Below are positions 16,473-24,301 of a DNA stretch of 47,975 bases, in pieces. The DNA comes from CAYSIX01 sp964431205 (GTDB lineage Bacteria; Planctomycetota; Phycisphaerae; Phycisphaerales; Phycisphaeraceae), in contig CAYSIX010000002.1 of NCBI GenBank assembly GCA_964431205.1, forward strand, positions 1 to 47,975, written 5' to 3'. Below the pieces are notes generated by a model. It had not been told where the DNA came from and did no database searches. It saw only the letters and a program-made list of their open reading frames with translations. Every line of letters begins with the position of its first letter. The stretch's first letter is position 1. A program made the translations under genes and the position numbers.

Positions 16473-17315
16473 ATGCTGCTGCACCGGATCATCCCGTGCC
16501 TGGACGTGCACGAAGGCCGCGTGGTCAAGGGCGTGAACTTCGTGAACCTGCGCGACGCCGGCGACCCGGTGCAGATCGCCCGCGCCTACGACCAGGCCGG
16601 CGCCGACGAGCTGGTGTTTCTGGACATCACCGCCAGCCACGAGAAACGCGGGATCATGCTCGACGTGGTCCGCCGGGTCGCCGAGCAGTGCTTCATGCCC
16701 TTCACCGTCGGCGGGGGGATCCGCACGATCGACGACGTGACCGAGCTGGTCCGCGCCGGGGCGGAGAAGGTGAGCATCAACACGGCGGCGGTGGAGGATC
16801 CGGACGTCGTGCGCCAGACGGCCAGGCGATTCGGGCGCTGCGCGACGGTGGTGAACATCGACCCCAAGCGGGTGCCGATGGAGGAGTTTTCGTCGCGGTT
16901 TCGTCGCGACGTGGGGATGGCGGACTCGACGCCGCGGCCGTACGCCTTCGAGGTGCACACGCACGGCGGGCGGACGCCGACGGGCCTGGAGGCGGTGGCG
17001 TGGGCGCGGCGGGTGGTGGAGCTGGGCGCCGGGGAGATCGTGCTGACGAGCATGGATGCCGACGGGACGAAGGACGGCTACGACGTGGAGCTGACGAAGC
17101 TGGTCGCCGACGCGGTGGACGTGCCGGTGGTGGCCTCGGGCGGGTGCGGGAGCCCGGAGCACATGCGGCGGGTGCTGACCGAGACGCGTGCGGACGCGGT
17201 GCTGGCGGCGAGCATCTTCCACTACGGCCAGTACACGATCGGGCAGGCCAAGCGGTACCTGGCGGAGGCGGGCCTGCCGGTGCGGCTGGGCGGTGCGGCG
17301 GCGAAGGCGGGCTGA
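16473..17315 (+). CDS. hisF: Imidazole glycerol phosphate synthase, cyclase subunit
   Basis: A 280-residue (beta/alpha)8 barrel that with HisH converts PRFAR and glutamine-derived ammonia to imidazole glycerol phosphate and AICAR in histidine synthesis. Catalytic D11 (IIPCLDV) and D130 (VVNIDPKRV) are in their canonical places. Phosphate-binding loops are visible: FTVGGGIRT and ASGGCGSPEHM plus AASIFHYGQYT. Relative to the usual 250-258 residues it has an insertion of about 20 residues (PMEEFSSRFRRDVGMADSTP) right after KRV and a short Ala-rich tail. The ATG at 16473 is fixed by homology of the first strand. No other his gene is in the window. Confidence 0.95.
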   Translation: MLLHRIIPCLDVHEGRVVKGVNFVNLRDAGDPVQIARAYDQAGADELVFLDITASHEKRGIMLDVVRRVAEQCFMPFTVGGGIRTIDDVTELVRAGAEKVSINTAAVEDPDVVRQTARRFGRCATVVNIDPKRVPMEEFSSRFRRDVGMADSTPRPYAFEVHTHGGRTPTGLEAVAWARRVVELGAGEIVLTSMDADGTKDGYDVELTKLVADAVDVPVVASGGCGSPEHMRRVLTETRADAVLAASIFHYGQYTIGQAKRYLAEAGLPVRLGGAAAKAG

Positions 17316-17610
17316 GCGCCGAACGACGTGTGGGGCGGGCGGGTCAGCGGGCGCGCGCCGGTCGTGGATCCGTGCGAATCGGCGGGGCGGGCGCCGCGCC
17401 CGCCGTATCGCCTCGAGGCGGCCGCGGCGGTGCTGCGCAGGACCCGCGGCCGACGGTTACAATGCCCCGCTCGGGCCGGTCTGGACGGCCCGGACCAACC
17501 CAGGACGGGCGGGTGAGCACCGGTGGGCGAGCGCGTCGCCCCCGGGCCGGGCACGGCGACGGACCGTGAAGCCGACCCCCCGCCTTCATCCACAACCCAG
17601 AGGGCTTGAC
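17316..17610. other. Intergenic region upstream of the PilT-type ATPase gene
   Basis: This 295-bp G+C-rich gap has no convincing gene. A TACAAT hexamer at 17458-17463 is a possible -10 element and would leave a leader of about 140 nt before the GTG at 17611; no good -35 match was found. Confidence 0.35.
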
Positions 17611-18750
17611 GTGAGCGAACTGACCCTGCACGACACGACGGCGCCGATCGACCACATCGAGGAGCGGCGGTCCCTGGCCGACACCCCCCTTCGCAAGTTC
17701 TTCGAGGCCTGCGTCAAGTTCGAGGCCTCCGACCTGCTGATGCGCGGCGGCCAGCCCCCGCAGCTGCGCCTCCGCGGCGCCCTCAAGGCCGTCAACACCC
17801 CGCCCATCGACGAGGTCGAGTTCGAGAAGTGGGTCGAGTCCGGGCTCAGCGAGACGCAGTGGAAGCACTACACCGAGCTCGGCTCGATCGACATGGCCAT
17901 GGACCTCGACGACGATCAGCGCTTCCGCGTCAACGTCTTCCGCACCCGCGGGCGCAGCGCCATCGCCGCCCGACGCGTCGACAACGTGATCCTCGACTTC
18001 GAGCAGCTCTACCTGCCGCCGGTCTGCCGCGACATCGCCGAGCTGCGCCAGGGCCTGATCCTGATCTGCGGGATCACCGGCAGCGGCAAGAGCACGACCA
18101 TCGCCTCGATGCTCAACCACATCAACAAGAACCGCCCCTGCCACATCCTCACCATCGAGGACCCGATCGAGTTCATGTTCAAGGACGAGAAGGCGATCGT
18201 GAACCAGCGGGAGGTCGGCATCGACGTGCCCTCGTTCGCGATGGGCCTGCGCGCGATGGTGCGTGAGAACCCGGACGTGATCCTGATCGGCGAGATGCGC
18301 GACCGCGAGACGTTCGAGTCGGCGCTCCGCGCCGCCGAGACCGGGCACCTGGTCTTCGGCACGATCCACGCCTCCAGCGCCTCCCAGGCGTTCGGGCGCA
18401 TCTACGACCTGTTCCCGCAGGAGGAGCGCGAGGCGATCCGCAACCTGCTGGCGTTCCAGATGCAGGCGTTCATCTATCAGAAGCTGCTGCCGACGATCAA
18501 GGACGACGTGCCGCGCGTCCCCGCGGTCGAGGTGCTCCTGCAGAGCCCGCCGACGCGCAAGTACATCCTCGAGGGGCGCGAGACCGAGCTGAACGAGGTG
18601 ATCAAGGGCGCGAAGAACTCGGGCATGCAGACGTTCACCGACAGCCTCGTGGAGCTGGTGGAGAAACAGTTCATCCACCCGCGGACGGCGCAGGAGGCGG
18701 CCTTCTCACCCGAGGAGGTCAAGATGCGCCTGCGGGGGATCAAGTCGTGA
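17611..18750 (+). CDS. pilT: PilT-type twitching motility / type IV pilus retraction ATPase
   Basis: A 379-residue cytoplasmic hexameric ATPase of the secretion/pilus superfamily. An N-terminal PAS-like domain (FEASDLLMRGGQPPQLRLRG) precedes the RecA-like core. Walker A GITGSGKST lies at residues 154-162 with K160, the atypical Walker B VILIGEMRD at 223-231 with E228, and the His box GHLVFGTIHA with H246 and H253; the AIRNLLAFQMQAFIYQKLLP segment is the usual PilT stretch. The GTG at 17611 is used. PilT and PilU cannot be separated by eye. Downstream lie a four-helix-bundle gene, an inactive GspE-like protein and a CvpA-like membrane protein in the same orientation. Confidence 0.9.
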   Translation: MSELTLHDTTAPIDHIEERRSLADTPLRKFFEACVKFEASDLLMRGGQPPQLRLRGALKAVNTPPIDEVEFEKWVESGLSETQWKHYTELGSIDMAMDLDDDQRFRVNVFRTRGRSAIAARRVDNVILDFEQLYLPPVCRDIAELRQGLILICGITGSGKSTTIASMLNHINKNRPCHILTIEDPIEFMFKDEKAIVNQREVGIDVPSFAMGLRAMVRENPDVILIGEMRDRETFESALRAAETGHLVFGTIHASSASQAFGRIYDLFPQEEREAIRNLLAFQMQAFIYQKLLPTIKDDVPRVPAVEVLLQSPPTRKYILEGRETELNEVIKGAKNSGMQTFTDSLVELVEKQFIHPRTAQEAAFSPEEVKMRLRGIKS

Positions 18751-18820
18751 GATTGGCGATTGGCGATTGGCGATTGGCGATTGGCGATTGGCGATTGGCG
18801 ATTGGTGATTGGTGATTGGT
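18751..18820. repeat. Heptanucleotide tandem repeat, 10 units
   Basis: Ten head-to-tail units of 7 bp start directly after the PilT-type stop codon: seven GATTGGC followed by three GATTGGT. Degenerate related units in the opposite orientation lie at 19247-19281, so the two arrays bracket the four-helix-bundle gene. Confidence 0.95.
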
Positions 18821-18859
18821 GACTGAGTTGTTGTGGCGAACCCTTACGAGGCGGATTCG

Positions 18860-19282
18860 ATGACCCGGCAGGAGCAGATGTGCGATCGAACTCGGCGGTT
18901 TGCCCTGCGCGGGATTCGCCTGGTCCGCCACCTGCCCAGGACGGCGGAAGCCGAGATCATCGGCAAGCAACTGCTGCGATGCATGACCTCGGTCGGCGCC
19001 AACTACCGGGCAGCCTGCCGCGCCCGTTCCAAGGCGGAGTTCGCCGCCAAGGTCGGGCTCGTCGAGGAAGAGGCCGACGAGAGCGCCTACTGGATGCAAT
19101 TGATCATTGACGCCGAGTTGCTGGCATCGGAGCGGGTCGGCCCCTTGCTGCAGGAAGCCACGGAGTTGACTAAGATCATGGCTTGCTCGCGGATGACCGC
19201 GAGGGGTCGCGGGCCAGGCCGCGACGGCCAGGCCAGCCAAGCGATCGACAATAGGCAATCCTCAATCGGCAATCCCCAATGA
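18860..19282 (+). CDS. Four-helix-bundle protein (S23 rRNA intervening-sequence protein family)
   Basis: A 140-residue helical protein with the family signature RRFALRGIRLVRHLPRTAEA, then IIGKQLLRCMTSVGANYRAA, then CRARSKAEFAAKVGLVEEEA and DESAYWMQLIIDAELLA. The family was first seen in 23S rRNA intervening sequences and is related to the Avd accessory protein of diversity-generating retroelements; the role of stand-alone members is unknown. The ATG at 18860 has GAGG 9-12 nt upstream; a GTG at 18833 is possible. The last residues (DNRQSSIGNPQ) are encoded by the right-hand repeat array, so the gene reads out into the repeat. Its stop overlaps the next start (ATGA). No reverse transcriptase is nearby. 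Confidence 0.9.
   Translation: MTRQEQMCDRTRRFALRGIRLVRHLPRTAEAEIIGKQLLRCMTSVGANYRAACRARSKAEFAAKVGLVEEEADESAYWMQLIIDAELLASERVGPLLQEATELTKIMACSRMTARGRGPGRDGQASQAIDNRQSSIGNPQ
19247..19281. repeat. Degenerate heptad repeats, inverted relative to the left array
   Basis: Five 7-bp units (GACAATA, GGCAATC, CTCAATC, GGCAATC, CCCAATG) whose reverse complements resemble GATTGCC/GATTGAG. They overlap the 3' end of the four-helix-bundle gene and the ATG of the next gene, forming an inverted counterpart of the 18751-18820 array. Confidence 0.7.
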
Positions 19283-20976
19283 TGCTCTCCGCCGCCGATC
19301 CCGTGTTTCTGATGAGCTGGTTCAAGCCGCTGGTGTTCCTGGCGGTGCTGATCGGGTGGGCGTGGGCGGTGAGCCGGCTGGACAAGGACGCGGCGTTCTT
19401 CTACCTGCCGCGGCAGTGGTGGAACCTGGCGCAGCTCGGCTGCGGGGTGATCGGGTTCGGGCTGATGCTGCTGATCCCGATCTTCTCGCTGGGGCTGCTG
19501 ATCGGGGTGGTGGTGCTGCTGGGGGGGCTGCTGGGCTACGCCTATTACCGCAACAGCCGCGTGCCCGAGAAGATGCAGTGGTCGCTGTCGCTGGACTCGA
19601 TCACGCAGATGATCCAGGCCCAGCAGACGGCGCGCGCCCAGAGCCGCGCCACGCTGACGCTGCTGTCCCAGGACGAGTCGCGGATCGACGTGCCCAGCGG
19701 CAGCGACCCCCGCGCCGAGGCCCACGCGGCGCTGGAGCGGGTCCTGGACTACGCCCTGCCCCGCGGCGCCGACCGGATCGACCTGGCCGTCGACTCCAAG
19801 AAGGCGTCGATGTCGGTGCGGATCGACGGCGTGCGCTACCCGCAGGATCAGCTCGACCCGCAGTTGGCGATGGGCCTGATCGACTACGTCAAGGAGGCGG
19901 CCGGGCTCGACGCCGAGGACCGCCGCAAGAAACAGAGCGGCAGCTTCAAGATCGACCTGGAGGGCGATCGGCACACGCTGGACGTCACCTCGTCTGGCTC
20001 GACGCGGGGGTACACGCTGGCGATCGAGATCGACGCCGGCCGCCGGGCGCAGATGCCGCTGACCCACCTGGGGCTGCTGGATCAGCAGAAGGAGCAGCTC
20101 AAGAAGGTCATCCAGTCGCGGGGCAAGGTAGTGCTCGTGGCGGCGCCGCCACGCCACGGGGGCACGACGACCCTCTACAGCCTGCTCCAGGAGGAGGACC
20201 CGTACACGGCCAGCGTCGTGACGCTGGAGGACGAGAAGGTCTTCGAGCTCGAGGGCGTCAGCCACAACGTGATGCCCGACGGGTTCTCGGCGGCGCAGTT
20301 CAACGAGAAGCTGAGCGTGCTGCTGCGAAGCGACCCGCAGGTGATGCTGGTCAGCCGGCTGGTGGACCAGCAGACGGCGAAGCTGGCGGCGCAGGCGGCC
20401 GACGAGGTGCGGTTCTACATCCCGATCCCGCGGGACGACACGTTCGCGGGCTTGAAGATGTGGGTGAAGGTGGTCGGCGACGCGCGTCAGGCCGCCCAGG
20501 GCCTGGGCGCGATCGTCTCCCAGCGGCTGGTGCGCAAGCTGTGCACGACCTGCCGCACGCCGTACAAGCCCGAGGCCGCGGCGCTGAAGAAGCTCAACCT
20601 CTCGCCGGAGAAGGTCAGCCAGTTCTACCACGCCTCGGGGCAGGTGGTGGTCAAGGGCAAGCCGCAGCCGTGCCCGGCGTGCCTGGGGCTGGGCTACCGC
20701 GGGCGGACCGGCGTGTTCGAGCTCATGGTCCTGGACGACCAGGCGCGCAAGCACATCGCCGCCGGCGAGACCGACAAGCTGCGGACGTACCTGCGCAAGC
20801 GAAAGATGCTCTGGCTGCAGGAGGCGGGCCTGGCCAAGGTCGTCGAGGGCGTGACCGACATCAAGGAAGTCACACGGGCCCTGGCGGAGAAGGGCGACGC
20901 CGGGCCCACATCGTCCACGCGAAGCAAGAGCGCCGGGTCCACCCCGCGCAGCGGCACGCCCGTCAAGGCCGATTGA
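19279..20976 (+). CDS. Membrane-anchored GspE/PilB-like protein with degenerate ATPase motifs
   Basis: A 565-residue protein. Two to three N-terminal membrane segments (WFKPLVFLAVLIGWAWAV and GCGVIGFGLMLLIPIFSLGL with GLLIGVVVLLGGLLGYAYY) precede a GspE-like N2 and RecA-like core. The equivalent of Walker A reads APPRHGGTTT (residues 289-298): the catalytic Lys is replaced by Gly295. The Walker B region reads DPQVMLVSRLVD (from D352), with Glu replaced by Arg360, and the His box is lost. The zinc-binding tetracysteine (C422, C425, C465, C468, in CTTC and CPACLGLGYRGRTG) and the following FELM segment are kept. It is probably a non-hydrolysing paralogue that acts as scaffold or partner of a working ATPase such as the neighbouring PilT-type protein. 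Starts at 19282 or 19312 are also possible. Confidence 0.82.
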   Translation: MMLSAADPVFLMSWFKPLVFLAVLIGWAWAVSRLDKDAAFFYLPRQWWNLAQLGCGVIGFGLMLLIPIFSLGLLIGVVVLLGGLLGYAYYRNSRVPEKMQWSLSLDSITQMIQAQQTARAQSRATLTLLSQDESRIDVPSGSDPRAEAHAALERVLDYALPRGADRIDLAVDSKKASMSVRIDGVRYPQDQLDPQLAMGLIDYVKEAAGLDAEDRRKKQSGSFKIDLEGDRHTLDVTSSGSTRGYTLAIEIDAGRRAQMPLTHLGLLDQQKEQLKKVIQSRGKVVLVAAPPRHGGTTTLYSLLQEEDPYTASVVTLEDEKVFELEGVSHNVMPDGFSAAQFNEKLSVLLRSDPQVMLVSRLVDQQTAKLAAQAADEVRFYIPIPRDDTFAGLKMWVKVVGDARQAAQGLGAIVSQRLVRKLCTTCRTPYKPEAAALKKLNLSPEKVSQFYHASGQVVVKGKPQPCPACLGLGYRGRTGVFELMVLDDQARKHIAAGETDKLRTYLRKRKMLWLQEAGLAKVVEGVTDIKEVTRALAEKGDAGPTSSTRSKSAGSTPRSGTPVKAD

Positions 20977-21007
20977 TCCACAACCCGACTCAACCCCAAG
21001 ACGTCCC

Positions 21008-22726
21008 ATGATCACCAACATCGCCCTCATCGCCTTCCTGCTCGCCATGGCCTACATGTGGTCGATGTACGGCCTGTTCTCGGCGGTCATCCACCTGGGC
21101 GTGGTCATCGTCGCCGGGTCCATCGCCTTCGCCGTCTGGGAGCCGCTGACGCTGACCTGGCTGATCGGCCGCATGCCCCAGTACGCGTGGACCGTCGGGC
21201 TGCTCGGCCCGTTCATCTGGGGCCGCGCACTCGACCTGGGCGAGGATGNNNNNNNNNNCGATCGGCTCGTCCGCGGCAACGCTCAGTTTCACAAGATCAC
21301 CGGCGCGATCGGCGGCGCCGTCGTCGGGTTCGTCAGCGCCACGCTGACCGCGGGGATCACCCTCATCGGCCTGGGGTTCATGCCCCTGACCGCCGACCTG
21401 GGCGGGTATCAGCCCTACACCGTCGACGCCCAGGGTCAGGTTCAGACGTCCGATGACGGGCTCTGGCTCGTCCAGGCCGACCGCATCGCCGACCGCTTCT
21501 TCGCCGCCCTCTCCGACGGCGCGTTTTCGCCCTGGAGCGGCGCTTCGCTGGCACGCTACCACCCGGACCTGGCCCGCCAGGCCGGCATCATCCGCCTGCG
21601 CACCGACGACCGCGCCTCGATCGTCGCCTCCCCCGACGCCGTCGAGCTCGTCCAGGCCTACAAGCACCCGACCCCCGTGCCAGATCTGCCCCTGGACATC
21701 GCCGCCGCCCTCGGCGACGACGCCAAGCAAGCCGGCCACCAGCTCGTCTTCGTCGATACCCAGTGGCGACCGGAGGGCGCTCAGGACGCCGACCGCGCCA
21801 TCCGCGTCGCGCCCACCCAGATCCGCCTGGTCACCCGCACCGTCGAACCGCGCCTGGGCACCCAGATCGCCCTGCACGCGCCCGTCGCCGGCACCCGCGT
21901 CGACCCGGCGACCAACCAGCGCACCCTCCGCCTGTTCGACACCGACCGCGCCGACCTGCGCGGCAACGCCCAGCAGGAGCAGTTCGGCTGGGTCTTCATC
22001 GTCCCCGCCGACGCCGACCCCGCCCGCCTCCTGGCCCGAAACCTGCGACTCGAACTCGGCGAGGAAACCGACTTCGAACGCAGCGCCGAACCCCTCGCCG
22101 CCGCCCTCGGCCAGCTCGCGACACCCGAGCAGGACGAGGCCACCGACGCCGAGACCGCCACCGGCTCCAGCCGCGCCGGCGACCGCACCGGGGCCTCCAC
22201 CGGCGCCCTGGCCGACGTCATCGACACCACCGCCGCCCTGCCCCGCTCCTTCAACGCCAACTTCGCCGTCGGCCTGGAACACAACGGCCAGGGCGCCGTC
22301 ACCCACGGCTCGGCCACCGTCGAACGCGCCGGCGGCGGCAGCACCCGCACCCGCCTCGACCGCGTCTTCGTCCCCGACCACCTCGTCCCCGTCCGCGTCC
22401 ACCTCAACCGCGAGCGGGCCAACATCTTCATCGGCCAGGCGCGACAGATGGCCGGCGCCTTCAGCGGCGTCTTCCTCACCGACGAGAACGGCAACACCTA
22501 CTACCCCTTCGCCTACGTCCTGGCCAAGGCCTCCAACGAGATGAAGGTCCGGGTCATGGAGGTCGGCCAGTTCCGCTCCGGCGGCGAGCTGCCCATCCGT
22601 GAGATGACCGAGGACGACGAGCTGTACCTCTACTTTTCGGTCACGCCCAACGTTGTGCTGACCAGCTACAACATCGGCCAGACCCAGCAGGCGATCGACC
22701 CGCCGCTGGTCGCCGAGCGCCAGTGA
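21008..22726 (+). CDS. CvpA-like membrane protein with large C-terminal domain (contains 10-N gap)
   Basis: About 572 residues. Four hydrophobic segments in the first 130 residues (MITNIALIAFLLAMAYMW, FSAVIHLGVVIVAGSIAFAV, WTVGLLGPFIWGRAL, and ITGAIGGAVVGFVSATLTAG) recall the CvpA topology. A long hydrophilic part follows with two beta-rich regions (RIRVAPTQIRLVTRTVEP style and HLVPVRVHLNRERANIFIGQ), and a low-complexity Thr/Ala linker lies at about 380-400. The reading frame is intact across the 10-N gap at 21249-21258 if the gap length is true. It lies 31 bp after the GspE-like gene and is probably in the same operon. No function was recognised. Confidence 0.7.
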   Translation: MITNIALIAFLLAMAYMWSMYGLFSAVIHLGVVIVAGSIAFAVWEPLTLTWLIGRMPQYAWTVGLLGPFIWGRALDLGEDXXXXDRLVRGNAQFHKITGAIGGAVVGFVSATLTAGITLIGLGFMPLTADLGGYQPYTVDAQGQVQTSDDGLWLVQADRIADRFFAALSDGAFSPWSGASLARYHPDLARQAGIIRLRTDDRASIVASPDAVELVQAYKHPTPVPDLPLDIAAALGDDAKQAGHQLVFVDTQWRPEGAQDADRAIRVAPTQIRLVTRTVEPRLGTQIALHAPVAGTRVDPATNQRTLRLFDTDRADLRGNAQQEQFGWVFIVPADADPARLLARNLRLELGEETDFERSAEPLAAALGQLATPEQDEATDAETATGSSRAGDRTGASTGALADVIDTTAALPRSFNANFAVGLEHNGQGAVTHGSATVERAGGGSTRTRLDRVFVPDHLVPVRVHLNRERANIFIGQARQMAGAFSGVFLTDENGNTYYPFAYVLAKASNEMKVRVMEVGQFRSGGELPIREMTEDDELYLYFSVTPNVVLTSYNIGQTQQAIDPPLVAERQ

Positions 22727-22768
22727 GCCTCGCACGCCGCCCTCGCCACGGGGAACCGCGCCGCGGCC

Positions 22769-22789
22769 CGCGGCGGCGTCGCCGCCGCG
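22769..22789. terminator. Candidate bidirectional hairpin between convergent genes
   Basis: CGCGGCGGC, a GTC loop and GCCGCCGCG form a perfect 9-bp stem in the 69-bp gap between the convergent CvpA-like and PP2C genes. No T-run is present on either side. Confidence 0.45.
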
Positions 22790-22795
22790 CTTCGT

Positions 22796-24151
22796 CTACG
22801 GGTTGAGCAACTCCGGCGCTTCGTGCGGGCGCAGGAAGTGCGGCAGGAACTCGAGCAGGCCGCTCATCGTCCGCGTCGTGTGCAGCATGTGCAGCACCAG
22901 GCCGTGCAGCCGCGCGGGCGACTGGCACGATCGGCCCGCGCAGGCGTCCAGGTATCGCCGCTCGGCGGCGCGCCAGTCGGTCCAGAGGCGCGTGAAGATC
23001 GCGGCGGTCTCGGCGGCGGTGAGCACGGGGCTCAGCCGGACGCGGCCCCGGCACAGCTCGGGCATCAACGGGTCCAGGGCGCGCAGGTGCAGGCGGTAGG
23101 CGCTTCGCCAGGCGCCGTTCGGGCGGGTGGCGCGCTGGTGAAACCATCGGGCCAGGGCGTCGGGACGGGGGGTCGGGTCCGCGCCGACGCTCTCGGGCGG
23201 CGCCTGACCGAGCTGCTGGCTCAGGGCGGTCACCGCGGCGGCGGGCGCCAGCTCGACGCAGGCGGCGGCGCCGGCCTCGAGCCACGCAAGGTCCGCCTCG
23301 AGCCGGCCCAGCTCCGCCTGGATCGCGCTGATCAGACGCGGCGACGCCGGCTCGGGCGCCGCCGTCATCGCCGGCGGCGGGTCGATCGGCTGCGGGCCCA
23401 CGCCGGCGAAGTCCACGACCAGCGCGGTGACGTTGTCCGGCCCGCCCCGCTCGTTGGCCAGGTCAACCAACCGCTGCGCGGCGCGCGGCGGTGACGGCTC
23501 GCGGTCAAGCGCCTCCGTCACCGCCCGCTCGGTCACCGGGTCGGTCAGCCCGTCGGTGCACAGCAGCAGCCGATCGCCCCGTCGCAGCCGCACCCGCCGC
23601 ACGTCCGCACGCATCGCCGCCTTCATCCCCACGAACTGGATGAGCAGGCGTTTGTGACGTCGCTCGGCCTCGGCCGGGTCGCCGCCGTCGTTCGGCTCAC
23701 GTTGGCGATGGCGCACGTGGTCGTCGGTCAGCCGACGCAGTTCGCCGTCGCGGAGCAGGTAGGCGCGGCTGTCGCCGGCGTGCAGGACGAAGGCGGTGCT
23801 TCGATCGATGACGGCCGCCGCGAGGGTGGCGCCCATGCGGCGAAGGGCGGCGGTGCGCTGGGCGTGGTGGTACATCGCCGCGCTGAGCTCGGCGATGGCG
23901 GTGGCGAGCAGGGCCTCGAAGCCGTCGGCGTCGATCTGTTGGCGCGGCCGCAGGTGCCGACGGATCACGTGCCCCAGGCTCGCCGCCACGAGCTGCGACG
24001 CCGCCTCGCCCGACGGCTGGCCGCCGATCCCGTCGCACACCGCGAACAGGCCCATGACCGGGTCGGCGCAGAACGCGTCCTCGTTGGCCAGCCGCCGCCG
24101 ACCCGCGTCCGTCGCCCCCGCCCAGCTCAGCTTCGACCGCATCCTGCTCAT
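22796..24151 (-). CDS. PP2C-family serine/threonine protein phosphatase with extra C-terminal domain
   Basis: A 451-residue cytoplasmic protein. Residues 1-250 form a PP2C domain with metal-binding motifs: NEDAF (23-27), FAVCDGIGG (D40, G41), HAGDSRAYLLRDGEL, LLLCTDGLTD (D200) and GGPDN (D239, N240). It is predicted to remove phosphate from Ser/Thr residues using Mn/Mg. The C-terminal 200 residues are helical (Glu/Arg/Leu-rich) and unrecognised, perhaps a sensor or partner-binding module. The ATG at 24151 is chosen because the PP2C signature begins right after it; the frame stays open far upstream on the minus strand only because it shadows the divergent gene. No kinase gene is adjacent. Confidence 0.87.
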   Translation of the reverse strand: MSRMRSKLSWAGATDAGRRRLANEDAFCADPVMGLFAVCDGIGGQPSGEAASQLVAASLGHVIRRHLRPRQQIDADGFEALLATAIAELSAAMYHHAQRTAALRRMGATLAAAVIDRSTAFVLHAGDSRAYLLRDGELRRLTDDHVRHRQREPNDGGDPAEAERRHKRLLIQFVGMKAAMRADVRRVRLRRGDRLLLCTDGLTDPVTERAVTEALDREPSPPRAAQRLVDLANERGGPDNVTALVVDFAGVGPQPIDPPPAMTAAPEPASPRLISAIQAELGRLEADLAWLEAGAAACVELAPAAAVTALSQQLGQAPPESVGADPTPRPDALARWFHQRATRPNGAWRSAYRLHLRALDPLMPELCRGRVRLSPVLTAAETAAIFTRLWTDWRAAERRYLDACAGRSCQSPARLHGLVLHMLHTTRTMSGLLEFLPHFLRPHEAPELLNP

Positions 24152-24207
24152 GCCGGCGACGGGTGACCCTCCCTGACACGCCGCGAACGTCGCGGCCCGT
24201 CGTCGCG

Positions 24208-24231
24208 ATTCTACACCCGCCGGCCTATGAT
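24208..24231. promoter_or_regulatory. Candidate divergent -10 elements between PP2C and WG-repeat genes
   Basis: On the minus strand TAGAAT (24213-24208) could serve the PP2C gene with a leader of about 50 nt, and on the plus strand TATGAT (24226-24231) could serve the WG-repeat gene with a leader of about 60 nt. The two hexamers are 12 bp apart, so the promoters would overlap. Confidence 0.35.
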
Positions 24232-24301
24232 CTTCCTGTCGACCGCGATCCGCTTCCCGACCGCCCCGCCACGCTTCCGTCGCCACCCGTCGAGCCCCGT
24301 C

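Noticed and set aside
18751..18820. CRISPR-like array
   Set aside because: The units are 7 bp without spacers; there are no cas genes and no unique spacer sequences.
18860..19282. Diversity-generating retroelement
   Set aside because: The S23/Avd-like protein is present, but no reverse transcriptase and no template/variable repeat pair was seen.
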